Positions 43,854-51,589 of a DNA stretch of 64,000 nt are shown here, piece by piece. Positions within the stretch are counted from its first letter, which is position 1, and each line of letters opens with the position of its first letter. The translations under genes and the position numbers were made by a program. This stretch comes from CAYUVF01 sp964448045 (GTDB lineage Bacteria; Bacteroidota; Rhodothermia; Rhodothermales; Salinibacteraceae). Location of the stretch: assembly GCA_964448045.1 (NCBI GenBank), contig CAYUVF010000002.1, positions 62,001 through 126,000 on the forward strand, read 5' to 3'. A model generated the notes under the pieces. The model saw only the letters and a program-made list of their open reading frames with translations. It was not told the origin of the DNA and searched no databases.

Positions 43854-44576
43854 TTAGAAGCGGCCGAGGTCGCGGGCCACCTGGCCGAGCAGCTGATCGG
43901 ATGAGCGGATCATCTTCTGCTGCGATTCGAACATCCGGAAATGTTCGATCATGTCCGTCATCGCCTCCACCGGATTGACGTTGCTTTCTTCGATGTGCCC
44001 TTGCAGCACCTGCGGCTGCTCCACCTCCTCGGGGACGGCGCCTTCGGCCGCTGCGAAGGTCGCTCCGGCACGGCGTTCGAGCTGCGTTGGGTCCTCGAAG
44101 CGAACGACCCGAAGGCGGCCCAACGGACGGCCATCAGCCCGAATCTGGCCGGAGCTGGCGATGCTGATTTCCTGCGCATCGGGCGGCATCTGGATGGGCC
44201 CACCTTCTCCCTGAACGGTCAGTCCGCTGGGCGTTTGAAGCGTCTGATCGGGCCCCACGACGAGGCGGCCGGCGCGCGTGTAGAGTTCGTTGCCATCGTT
44301 GTCGGTCACGTTTAGGAAGCCGTTTCCGCCGAGCGCCACATCCAGTGGATTGCCGGTGCGTTCGAGCGGGCCCTGTTCGAGGTCGGCCCACTGGACGGGA
44401 TTGCGGTCGCTGCGCGGGGCGCCTTCGGCATCGAGCTGTTCGTTCAGGGCTTCGATGAATACGCGGTCGCGTTTGAAGCCCGCCGTATTGGCGTTCGCCA
44501 GGTTGTTGGCGAGGCGCTCTTGATGCCGCGCCATCTCGGTCATTGAGGCAGACGCGTTCTGAAGGCGGAGGAGCAT
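43854..44576 (-). CDS. flgF: flagellar proximal rod protein FlgF-like
   Basis: 240 residues. Rod-family N-terminus ARHQERLANNLANANTAGFK and C-terminus ESNVNPVEAMTDMIEHFRMFE. Start ATG 44576 fits the rod motif position; the frame extends to 44687 with an unrelated leader. First gene of flgFGAHIJ. FlgF versus FlgG is decided by order and shorter length. Confidence 0.92.
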   Translation of the reverse strand: MLLRLQNASASMTEMARHQERLANNLANANTAGFKRDRVFIEALNEQLDAEGAPRSDRNPVQWADLEQGPLERTGNPLDVALGGNGFLNVTDNDGNELYTRAGRLVVGPDQTLQTPSGLTVQGEGGPIQMPPDAQEISIASSGQIRADGRPLGRLRVVRFEDPTQLERRAGATFAAAEGAVPEEVEQPQVLQGHIEESNVNPVEAMTDMIEHFRMFESQQKMIRSSDQLLGQVARDLGRF

Positions 44577-44763
44577 AGCACAGGGAATCCGGTGGAGGGG
44601 ATGCGCGCCTGTTTGATGCTCCAAAGAACCTACCAAATTGAGCCAATCCGCCGTGGGCCGCGCCACGAGCCAATTTGGGCCGGCCATCGGCAGGATTTTC
44701 TGCGATTCTTTGGCACTTTTTGCCTGACGTGCGAGCGGCCACCGGCGCTGCGTTACGGGGAGA
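44577..44763. promoter_or_regulatory. 187-bp region before flgF with inverted repeat
   Basis: Contains CCAAATTG (44633-44640) paired with CAATTTGG (44671-44678) and an inner CGTGG/CCACG stem. No sigma-28 or proper sigma-54 match was found: TGGCAC near 44711 has wrong spacing and is on the plus strand. It may be the operator/promoter of the early flg operon. Confidence 0.45.
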
Positions 44764-46725
44764 TTATCGCACGACGGTCACACGCCGGCTCGTCCGAAAC
44801 GTCTCGCCCACGATGTGCAGCAGATAGACCCCGCTGGAGAGACCGCGCGCAGGGATTTCGACCCGGCGGCGCGTTCCGGCTGGAACCCATCCCTCGTGCA
44901 CCGTGCCCACGCGACGGCCGAGCATGTCGACGAGGTCGATGCGCACCTGCTGCGACTGGTCGACGGCCATCGTGAACGAGGCGCGGTCGCGCACCGGATG
45001 CGGCGCCACCGCCGACGCGATGGGGTGAGCGGCCTCGACGGTGAGCTCAGCGACCGGGCTGTAGCTTACGGTGCCATTGAAGTCTACCTGCTTGAGCCGA
45101 AACGCATGCCGCCCAATGGCCAGATCCCGGAGCTCGTGGCGGTAGTGCTGCGTCGCGGTTGTCGTGCCGGCGCCCTCGATGAAGGCGCGGCGCGTCCAGG
45201 TCGAGGACAATGCATCGGGGCGTTGGTGCTGGAGAGCGAATCCGGCATTGTTGGATTCGCTGGCGGTTGTCCATCGGAGGGTGGCATCGGCGCCGTCACG
45301 CAGCACCTCGAAGCGCGCTAGCTCCACCGGCATCGACGAATCGCCCGCATCGGCGTCGGTGCCCGTAAGGCTCGTGGTACCGGTGGCGTCTGGATCCAAG
45401 AAATCAGCCAGCCGCGCACCGGGATCGCCGCGCGTCCAGTTGTAGCTCAGCTTGGGATGGCTGATGGTGGGATCGTTGTCGTCGCCGCCGGGCCCAGAGC
45501 ACGACGACGGATCAAAGTTGAGCGCACCGCTGACGTGCCCGATGACCTGCTGCGCCTCGTTGAACAGCGGCGACCCCGAGGATCCCGATTCGATGGTCCC
45601 CTCATCGAACGTGGCAATCCAGCGGGTGCTGTAGTCCAGCGGTGCATCGTGGTCCAATGTGATCTTGCGGATGTCGCCGCGCGGATGGCCCAGCACGACG
45701 CTCGACGCCGGCATCCCCGCATCGATCGACCATCCGGCCAGATGCGCGTTGTACGACGGTGGGATGGGTTCCGAGAGTTCGAGCAAGAGGACATCCGACT
45801 GGGTGTAGCTGTCGGAGACGCGCACGGTGGCGCCCACCATCGTGGGGCTTTCGGGCGGCGTGACGGGATCGGCGCAGGTGGTGCTGGCGAAGTTGAAAGC
45901 GAAGATCCAGTCGAGGGTCTCGCCGACGGCTGGATTGCCGCAGTGGTTGGCGGTGAGCACGTACGGCGTTTGGTCTTCGGTGACGTTGTTCAGCAGGACG
46001 CCGGTGCATGTACTGCCGCCCCGGTCGATGAGTACCGTGGCACGCGCGGGATCGGTCCAGGCGTCGGCCGCGGGGCAGGCCGTATTGATGCTGCAGGAGA
46101 GCGACGACCCGTTCTGGGTTTGCTTGGCGACTCGGGCCCGAAGGCGACGGGGGAGCCGCTCGGCGTGAACGAGATCGCCAATCTGGATCTGCCCCGCAAA
46201 AGCCGGATCGGGCGGTTCGACGTATTCGAGGATAAGCGTTGGACCGGGCGTGAAATCAGTGGCGAACGAGGAGTCGGCCTTGTGGTTGCGAGCGGTGAAA
46301 GCGCCGCGCGTCAGGCGCCGGTCGGGGTCGTAGACGAAGAGCCGGGCACCCGGAGGAATGCGAAAGGTGGCGAAGGTCAGCCGGACGGCGCGGGCCTCCG
46401 GCGAGGTAAGCGCCAGGCGCCAGATTCGCTCGCCATTCGGAAGGGAGTCGGGCGCGGCTATGTGCTTGAGGTTCGCTTGAACCGAGCGGGTGTGACCGTA
46501 CCGGAAGGCTGGAATCGGGGTGAGGGCGCGGGCGGGGTTCGTTGCGGGCGATGTGGGTGCCAAAGGCGGAGAGGGAGGAAGCGTGATCTGTGCGGGCGTA
46601 TCGAGCCGATCGGTTCCGACGTGGGCGCTGGGCGGAGTTGCATCCGTACTGATTTGCGCGGAAACAGCTCCGCCGGAGCAGCAGATCAGCCATCCGATCA
46701 GACCGATGAGGAGGCGGATACGCAT
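44764..46725 (-). CDS. secreted trypsin-fold protease, lysyl-endopeptidase-like, with C-terminal sorting domain
   Basis: 653 residues. Sec signal at 1-23 (ending AVSA), a ~190-residue propeptide-like segment, then an S1 protease domain resembling Achromobacter lysyl endopeptidase (CSINTACP, CTGVLLNN, LTANHC). Likely triad: His261, Asp311 in SDVLLLEL, Ser383 in GSSGSP. A linker/Ig-like region follows, and residues ~575-653 (PHPVRDRASF, LVDMLGRRV, GVYLLHI) match a Por-secretion (type IX) C-terminal sorting domain. Expected at the cell surface or outside. Between the second HDOD gene and flgF but probably separate from flagellar function. Confidence 0.87.
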   Translation of the reverse strand: MRIRLLIGLIGWLICCSGGAVSAQISTDATPPSAHVGTDRLDTPAQITLPPSPPLAPTSPATNPARALTPIPAFRYGHTRSVQANLKHIAAPDSLPNGERIWRLALTSPEARAVRLTFATFRIPPGARLFVYDPDRRLTRGAFTARNHKADSSFATDFTPGPTLILEYVEPPDPAFAGQIQIGDLVHAERLPRRLRARVAKQTQNGSSLSCSINTACPAADAWTDPARATVLIDRGGSTCTGVLLNNVTEDQTPYVLTANHCGNPAVGETLDWIFAFNFASTTCADPVTPPESPTMVGATVRVSDSYTQSDVLLLELSEPIPPSYNAHLAGWSIDAGMPASSVVLGHPRGDIRKITLDHDAPLDYSTRWIATFDEGTIESGSSGSPLFNEAQQVIGHVSGALNFDPSSCSGPGGDDNDPTISHPKLSYNWTRGDPGARLADFLDPDATGTTSLTGTDADAGDSSMPVELARFEVLRDGADATLRWTTASESNNAGFALQHQRPDALSSTWTRRAFIEGAGTTTATQHYRHELRDLAIGRHAFRLKQVDFNGTVSYSPVAELTVEAAHPIASAVAPHPVRDRASFTMAVDQSQQVRIDLVDMLGRRVGTVHEGWVPAGTRRRVEIPARGLSSGVYLLHIVGETFRTSRRVTVVR

Positions 46726-47105
46726 TCCATAGCGCCATGAGTTGGGGAAGTCGGGTGGGCTCTGATGACGAAACGAAGATCATGCCAGCCCGCAAAACGG
46801 AGGCGAGCGGCGGACAACGCGAGAGGCTGCGGCGCGAGGGAAAGGCTCCTCGGCGTCCAAAGAAACGGTGATTTCTACCATTCGGCCCGAGAGAAACGAA
46901 CGAGAGGAGCTGGTCCCGATCGGGATGAAGGCGGAGCGAATCGGCAAAAAACGCATCTGAGGGCAGCTGGAGGGCGACGCCGGATTGGGTGGCTTGCTTA
47001 TTGCGCCGCGGGAAAGGGAGCGCTCATCGAGTGGCTTCCCCGGCCTTTAAGCTTTTGCTTGGGCCAGCCGATAATTATCTTCACCACGACCCGTGATCCA
47101 ATCCC
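46726..47105. other. divergent intergenic region with sigma-28 promoter
   Basis: 380 bp, no gene recognised. Contains a perfect 12-bp palindrome TCCCGATCGGGA near 46914-46925 and, at the right end, the sigma-28 promoter listed separately. Confidence 0.55.
47046..47074 (+). promoter_or_regulatory. sigma-28 (FliA) promoter for the second HDOD gene
   Basis: TAAGCTTT (47048-47055), an 11-bp spacer, then GCCGATAA (47067-47074). This fits the FliA consensus TAAAGTTT-N11-GCCGATAA with a perfect -10 and correct spacing. The start codon at 47106 lies 32 bp after the -10, leaving a leader of ~25 nt. Confidence 0.88.
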
Positions 47106-48056
47106 ATGGGAATTTCCAGTCCAGCCCTCACTGCTCAACTCCAGGTCATGCCCCGGTCGGACGAAGACAAGGCGCCGATGTCGTACCGCAGCGGTGCCAA
47201 TTCCAACATCAGCTTTCCGCCCTTGCCGCAGACGGTAGCCGAGGTCTCGGCCCTGCTGGCAGAGACCGAAACCGAGCCGGATACGCTCAAGCTGGCCGAG
47301 ATCGTTGATAGCGATCCGGTCGTGGCAGCGGCGGTATTACGGCGGATCAACTCGGCGTACTACGGCATGCGCCGGCGCATTGGCAACGTCCGCAAAGCCG
47401 TGATGCTGCTCGGGTTTTTGGAGGTGGCGAACATCGTTCTTACCGCCGGCATGATCAAGCTGGAAGAGGTGTTCAGCGAGAACGACCATAAGGAGATTTT
47501 CGAGAAGATCATGGAGATGAGCGTGGGCGTGGGCCAGTGTGCCCGCGAAACCGCCGGCTTCTTGGATCTGCCCGTGCAGGGGCGTGTCTACACGGCCGGA
47601 TTACTCCATGCCGTGGGGCGGCTTGTCTTTCTGTACAATCATCCCGACCAGTATCACTCGCTGTGGATTGATAACGGGGGGCTCCGCCCGCCCTCGCGCG
47701 AGGAGGAGGCAGACGTGTTTGGCGTCGATCACACCGTGATCGGGGCGCAGGCCGCCGATAACTGGAAGCTGCCGCACTTTATCATTGACGCCATCCGGCA
47801 CTACCCGGACCCCGCGGCCATCGACTCCGCCGATCATCGCGAGATCGCGCAGCTTCTCGGTGTCGCCGTCGTAGTGGTTACGGATTATGGTTGCGACGAG
47901 AGCGAGGGAACGAGGGAGGGCGCGTTCGAGGTGCCGCCTCAGCTAACAGACTTGGCTCAATCGGTCGAGGGCGTCGAGGCCGACGAATTGGTTGACTACC
48001 TCGTTGAGAAACAGGAGCAGATTCGCGGCTACGTCGATACGATGACGCACCACTGA
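47106..48056 (+). CDS. HDOD-domain protein with degenerate HD site
   Basis: 316 residues. HDOD domain ~residues 35-240 (FPPLPQTVAEVSALL, LRRINSAYYGM, KAVMLLGFLEVANIV). Where its paralogue at 36093 has LLHDFGK this one reads LLHAVGR, so the HD pair is lost and no phosphohydrolase chemistry is expected. Directly behind a sigma-28 promoter and convergent with fliA, hence a probable late flagellar/motility regulator or scaffold. A bidirectional terminator separates it from fliA. Confidence 0.9.
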   Translation: MGISSPALTAQLQVMPRSDEDKAPMSYRSGANSNISFPPLPQTVAEVSALLAETETEPDTLKLAEIVDSDPVVAAAVLRRINSAYYGMRRRIGNVRKAVMLLGFLEVANIVLTAGMIKLEEVFSENDHKEIFEKIMEMSVGVGQCARETAGFLDLPVQGRVYTAGLLHAVGRLVFLYNHPDQYHSLWIDNGGLRPPSREEEADVFGVDHTVIGAQAADNWKLPHFIIDAIRHYPDPAAIDSADHREIAQLLGVAVVVVTDYGCDESEGTREGAFEVPPQLTDLAQSVEGVEADELVDYLVEKQEQIRGYVDTMTHH

Positions 48057-48123
48057 ACGCACCGTCACTCTCAACGGAGCGGATCGAGGTCCTCGGGGCT
48101 TCCCCGGGAAAACGATGGGAAAG

Positions 48124-48167
48124 AAAGACGGGCAATGACGGTTCGTGGACCGCATTGCCCGTCTTTT
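48124..48167. terminator. bidirectional intrinsic terminator between HDOD gene and fliA
   Basis: Perfect 14-bp stem AAAGACGGGCAATG (48124-48137) / CATTGCCCGTCTTT (48153-48166) with a 15-nt loop, A-rich on the left and T-rich on the right, so it can work in both directions for the two convergent genes. Confidence 0.92.
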
Positions 48168-48193
48168 GTGGGCCAATATTTTCGCTCTGCCGA

Positions 48194-48952
48194 TTAGGGA
48201 GCCGACATTTCTTCGGTGAGGCGACTGCGTAGATTCAGCAGGATCTTACCGAGGATTTGTGAGATGCGCGCTTCCGTCAGATCCAGAATTTCGCCGATTT
48301 CACGTAGCGTAAGGTTCTCCATGTAGTAGAGGCCGAGGATCGTCTGCTGGCGTTCGGGCAGCGTTTCGATGACCTCTTCGACGAACGACACCAGCGATTC
48401 GTGTTCGATCTGCTCGAACCCGGCGGTGGCTTCGCCATCGGCGAGGGTGTCGAGCATCGTACGGTCGCCCTCGTCCCCGTGTTGGTGGTAAAGCGAGAGC
48501 GAGAAGCGGCGCTGGGCTTCGGTGAGAAGCCGGTGGTATTTTTCGAGCGAGATGCCCATGAAGTCGGCCACGTCCTGATCGCGGGGTTCCTGGCCCATGA
48601 TCTGGCGTAGCTGCTCGCTGGCGTGCTGGGCCTCGGCAATTTTTTTGCGCTTGCCTCGGGAGAGGACATCGATCGAGCGGAGGTAGTCGATCAGCGAGCC
48701 CTGTACGCGGCGATAGGCGTGCGTGACGAATTTGGCGCCTTTGGACGGATCGTAGCTGTCGAGCGCCTGGAGCAGGCCAATCAGCCCCGTGTTTTCGAGG
48801 TCTTCGTGCGAGGCCAGCAGATGATCCGGCACGTTAATGCGGCCGATAATTGACCGCACGAGGGGCACGGCTGCAACCACAACAGCCTCCCGATTCGGGG
48901 GCGTTGGGTTGTCCAGATAGCGGTCAACAAGTTCTTGTAAGTCCTCTGACAT
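48194..48952 (-). CDS. fliA: RNA polymerase sigma-28 factor for flagellar genes
   Basis: 252 residues. Sigma-70 family without region 1: region 2 (HEDLENTGLIGLLQALDSYDPSKGAKFVTHA), region 3 (LSRGKRKKIAEAQH), region 4 (LPERQQTILGLYYMENLTLREIGEILDLTEARISQI). FliA-type features and position after flhF-flhG agree. It should recognise the three TTTAA-N-GCCGATAA promoters in this window. No flgM anti-sigma gene was recognised here. Confidence 0.95.
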   Translation of the reverse strand: MSEDLQELVDRYLDNPTPPNREAVVVAAVPLVRSIIGRINVPDHLLASHEDLENTGLIGLLQALDSYDPSKGAKFVTHAYRRVQGSLIDYLRSIDVLSRGKRKKIAEAQHASEQLRQIMGQEPRDQDVADFMGISLEKYHRLLTEAQRRFSLSLYHQHGDEGDRTMLDTLADGEATAGFEQIEHESLVSFVEEVIETLPERQQTILGLYYMENLTLREIGEILDLTEARISQILGKILLNLRSRLTEEMSAP

Positions 48953-48984
48953 GGCAATGGTGCGTCAGGTCGGGCGGGAAGGGG

Positions 48985-49320
48985 TTAAGCCACGGGCGCG
49001 GCGACGGGGTCGGCGGGCTCAGGCTCATCCGTAGCGGAGGGGGAGGTCCCCGTCGACTCGGTCGGCGGCTCTGATGCGTTGTCCTCGGACGCGGCGGATG
49101 AGTCGGCCTCGGTGTCGGATTCGGTTGGCTCCGGCTCGGCGGGGGCTTGGGCGGCGATGTGGCGGACCAGCACGGCCCCCAGGAACAGGACGAGGTAAAT
49201 GCCCAGCCCCGTGCTGATTGCTGTCAGCAGCGCGCGATCCAGGGGCGCGTACGTCCAGGCCTGCTTCAGAAAGATGAGCAGTCCGGCGAGTGCGCTGGCG
49301 TGGAGTATGAGTTTTTGCAT
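48985..49320 (-). CDS. small membrane protein between flhG and fliA, unknown
   Basis: 111 residues: two predicted membrane helices (about 3-20 and 30-52) then a ~58-residue acidic, Ser/Glu/Pro-rich tail probably disordered. Not recognised. Co-directional with flhG (46-bp gap) and fliA (32-bp gap), so likely part of that transcript. Confidence 0.65.
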   Translation of the reverse strand: MQKLILHASALAGLLIFLKQAWTYAPLDRALLTAISTGLGIYLVLFLGAVLVRHIAAQAPAEPEPTESDTEADSSAASEDNASEPPTESTGTSPSATDEPEPADPVAAPVA

Positions 49321-49366
49321 ACGTCTGTGCTTCCGTTCGATGAAGCCTCGTTACGAGTCGAGTGGG

Positions 49367-50137
49367 TTAGAGCGGGAGCGGTTCGGGGTGGGCGGGGCGG
49401 CCTTGCACGAGCATCTGGCCGAGGCGCGTGAAGGCGTCGCGGAGGGGGCCCGGTGTGCGGGCCAGTGGCACTTGGTCGCGGACGGATTGCCGGACGTCCG
49501 GATCGTAGGGGACCCAGCCCAGGTAGGCGGGCGTCTGTCCGGTGAAGCGCTCGGTCACGGCGTTGAAGCGCTCGGAGATGCTCTGCGCTTCCTCGGCGGT
49601 GTCGCCGTAGTTTACGATGGCACCGAGCGGATACGTCGGATCCGTCTGCCACACGAGTTTGGCGAGGCGATAGGCATCGGAGATGGCGGTCGGCTCGCCG
49701 ACGAGGACGAGCGCGGTGAGGTCGGCGCGGTCGATGGCCCATCGGACGGCGCCGTCGAGCCCGGCCGGCGTGTCGATCAGGACAAACTCGCACTCGCGGC
49801 GCAGGCGGCGAATGAGGTCATCGAGGGCGCTGTAGAGGGCAGCGAGGTGGCCGTCGTGTTGTCCGGGATCGGCGACGGCCTGCACGAGCGTAACACCCGT
49901 AATGGTTTCATGCAGCACGTGCTCGGTGCGGGCTTCGAGCCGGGCGAGGTCGAGTACGCTCGCGGAGGGGGTTTCGTTGAGTAGGACGGAGCACGCGCCC
50001 TGAGCGAAGTCGGCGTCGATGAGGGCGACGGAGCGTCCTTCGGCGGCGAGCGCCTCGGCGAGGTTCACCGCGATGACGCTCTTACCCACGCCGCCCTTAC
50101 CGCTTGCAATGGCCAATGTGGTGAAATCGCGTTTCAT
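49367..50137 (-). CDS. flhG: MinD-like ATPase FlhG/FleN, flagellar number regulator
   Basis: 256 residues. Deviant Walker A GKGGVGKS near residue 13, ALIDADFAQG (switch I Asp) and LIDTPAGLDG (switch II). The protein begins only ~10 residues before the P-loop, so the N-terminal segment with the DQAxxLR motif that activates FlhF in other species is missing. Downstream of flhF by 37 bp. Confidence 0.92.
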   Translation of the reverse strand: MKRDFTTLAIASGKGGVGKSVIAVNLAEALAAEGRSVALIDADFAQGACSVLLNETPSASVLDLARLEARTEHVLHETITGVTLVQAVADPGQHDGHLAALYSALDDLIRRLRRECEFVLIDTPAGLDGAVRWAIDRADLTALVLVGEPTAISDAYRLAKLVWQTDPTYPLGAIVNYGDTAEEAQSISERFNAVTERFTGQTPAYLGWVPYDPDVRQSVRDQVPLARTPGPLRDAFTRLGQMLVQGRPAHPEPLPL

Positions 50138-50174
50138 AGAATCAGAGTCTGCATCGGCAGAAAAGGGGCGCGAG

Positions 50175-51548
50175 CTACAGGCCCATCAGGGTTTCGATGT
50201 ACCAGGTGGGAGCGAAGGATTCGACGCCGTCGGGGACGCGCGGTCCGGTCGAGACGAACTGGATCGGCCGGTCGATGGTCATCATCCACTCCGCGAGGCG
50301 GCCCCAGCGGGCGCTTTCGTCGAGGTGGGTGAGGGCGACCGCATCGGGGTGGATCGGCAGGCGCCTGAAGTAATCGTCGTCGAAGTCGTCGAGCGTGCGC
50401 GTCGCGCTCAGCACGAACTGCACCTGCAGGGGGAGCAGCGGGCGCAGCAGCCGGTTGATCCGCTTGGCCGCAGCCTGGGCGGCGCTGTGATTGGTGGGTA
50501 TCGGCGGCGTGTCGATCAGGATCTGTTCGAAGTCGGCCGCGCGATGGAGGGCGGTCTCCATCGCGTCCACGGTCCGCACGTTCTGGACGGCGATGCCGTA
50601 GCGGCGGTACAGTTCGGCCGGATTCTGATAAGGGAGTGAATCGTCCTCCGGCATGATGCTGATGACGGTAGGCCGGTGGCGGCCGTAGAACGCATCGTTC
50701 GTGGCGAGTTTGAGCAGCAGCGAGGTTTTGCCTGCGCCGCTGGGCCCGATTAGTGCGAGGCTGCCGCTGCGCTGTTTGGGGGCAGCTACGTTGCTGATGA
50801 GACGCCGCAGCTCCTGCGCCACGGCCCAGCGGAGGTCCTCGGGATCATCATCGGGCTCGAATCCGCGGCTGACGAGCTGCTCGAACAGGGTATTGAGGGT
50901 GGACGGGCGCAGGCCCTTCTCCATCAGTTCGGTGAAGAGCGGATTGGCCATCCACTGCTGCGTCGAGCCGATGACGGCGCCGCCGAACCGGCGCTCCATC
51001 GTAGCGAGGCGGTTGTTGAGCAGCTGGAGCTGGCTCTCCAAATGTCCATTGGCCGAGGGGTCCTGAGAGGGGGCTGCGGCCTCCGACGCATCATTTTCGT
51101 CGTCCGATAGCGAAGGGAAAAGCCGCTTGCGCCCGACCGAATCTGAGCGGGGCGCCGATCCATGCTGAGCGTCCGTAGAGTGCCCCGACGCGCCCGCACC
51201 GCTCGAATCGTCGGACGGCGGTGCGGGTACGGCCACGGAGGGTGCCCTGGAGGAAGGGGTTTCGCCAGTCGTCGCGGCAGATCCTTCCGATTGGGCGGCC
51301 ATGGAGCGGCGCATGCTGGGAGCGTACCCGGCCTGTTCCGGGGCCTCAGGAGCCGGACGGGCCGGGCCGGAGGGCGTCACGGGTTGCTTCGACGCCGGGA
51401 GCGGCGTGTCGGCGATCACCGTGATGCGGGCCGGCTGGTCGTCCTCGGCCGGTCGCGACTCGATCAGTACGACATCGTCGCCAAATTGGCGACGCGCTTC
51501 TTTCAGCGCGGCCTGAATCGTTGGGCCGGTGACGTATTGGGTACGCAT
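50175..51548 (-). CDS. flhF: FlhF, SRP-family GTPase-like flagellar placement protein (degenerate G motifs)
   Basis: 457 residues: N-terminal domain (RTQYVTGPTIQAALKEARRQFGDDVVLIESR), a long Ser/Pro/Ala linker (~75-170), then an NG-type domain. The P-loop GPSGAGKTS is intact. However the SRP-GTPase DTAGR is DTPPI, the DTYR-type I-box arginine motif is absent (reads PEDDSLPYQ), and TKLDE is THLDE. GTP binding is plausible, normal hydrolysis doubtful. 41 bp after flhA. Confidence 0.88.
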   Translation of the reverse strand: MRTQYVTGPTIQAALKEARRQFGDDVVLIESRPAEDDQPARITVIADTPLPASKQPVTPSGPARPAPEAPEQAGYAPSMRRSMAAQSEGSAATTGETPSSRAPSVAVPAPPSDDSSGAGASGHSTDAQHGSAPRSDSVGRKRLFPSLSDDENDASEAAAPSQDPSANGHLESQLQLLNNRLATMERRFGGAVIGSTQQWMANPLFTELMEKGLRPSTLNTLFEQLVSRGFEPDDDPEDLRWAVAQELRRLISNVAAPKQRSGSLALIGPSGAGKTSLLLKLATNDAFYGRHRPTVISIMPEDDSLPYQNPAELYRRYGIAVQNVRTVDAMETALHRAADFEQILIDTPPIPTNHSAAQAAAKRINRLLRPLLPLQVQFVLSATRTLDDFDDDYFRRLPIHPDAVALTHLDESARWGRLAEWMMTIDRPIQFVSTGPRVPDGVESFAPTWYIETLMGL

Positions 51549-51589
51549 GGGCGGTTAGGAGTTAGAGCGGGGAGCGGGGTGGTAGCGCG

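Noticed and set aside
44711..44724. TGGCAC-like sigma-54 promoter before flgF
   Set aside because: GG-to-GC spacing is 8 instead of 10 bp and the orientation is opposite to the operon.
45457..46740. 427-codon plus-strand frame antisense to the secreted protease
   Set aside because: The protease frame has a signal peptide, catalytic triad and sorting domain; this one has only Gly/Arg/Val-rich shadow sequence.
46914..46925. Palindrome TCCCGATCGGGA as a riboswitch or operator
   Set aside because: A short palindrome in GC-rich DNA; no wider conserved RNA fold recognised and no known motif matched.
47754..47761. GCCGATAA inside the second HDOD gene
   Set aside because: Coding, no upstream -35 element and no downstream gene on that strand.
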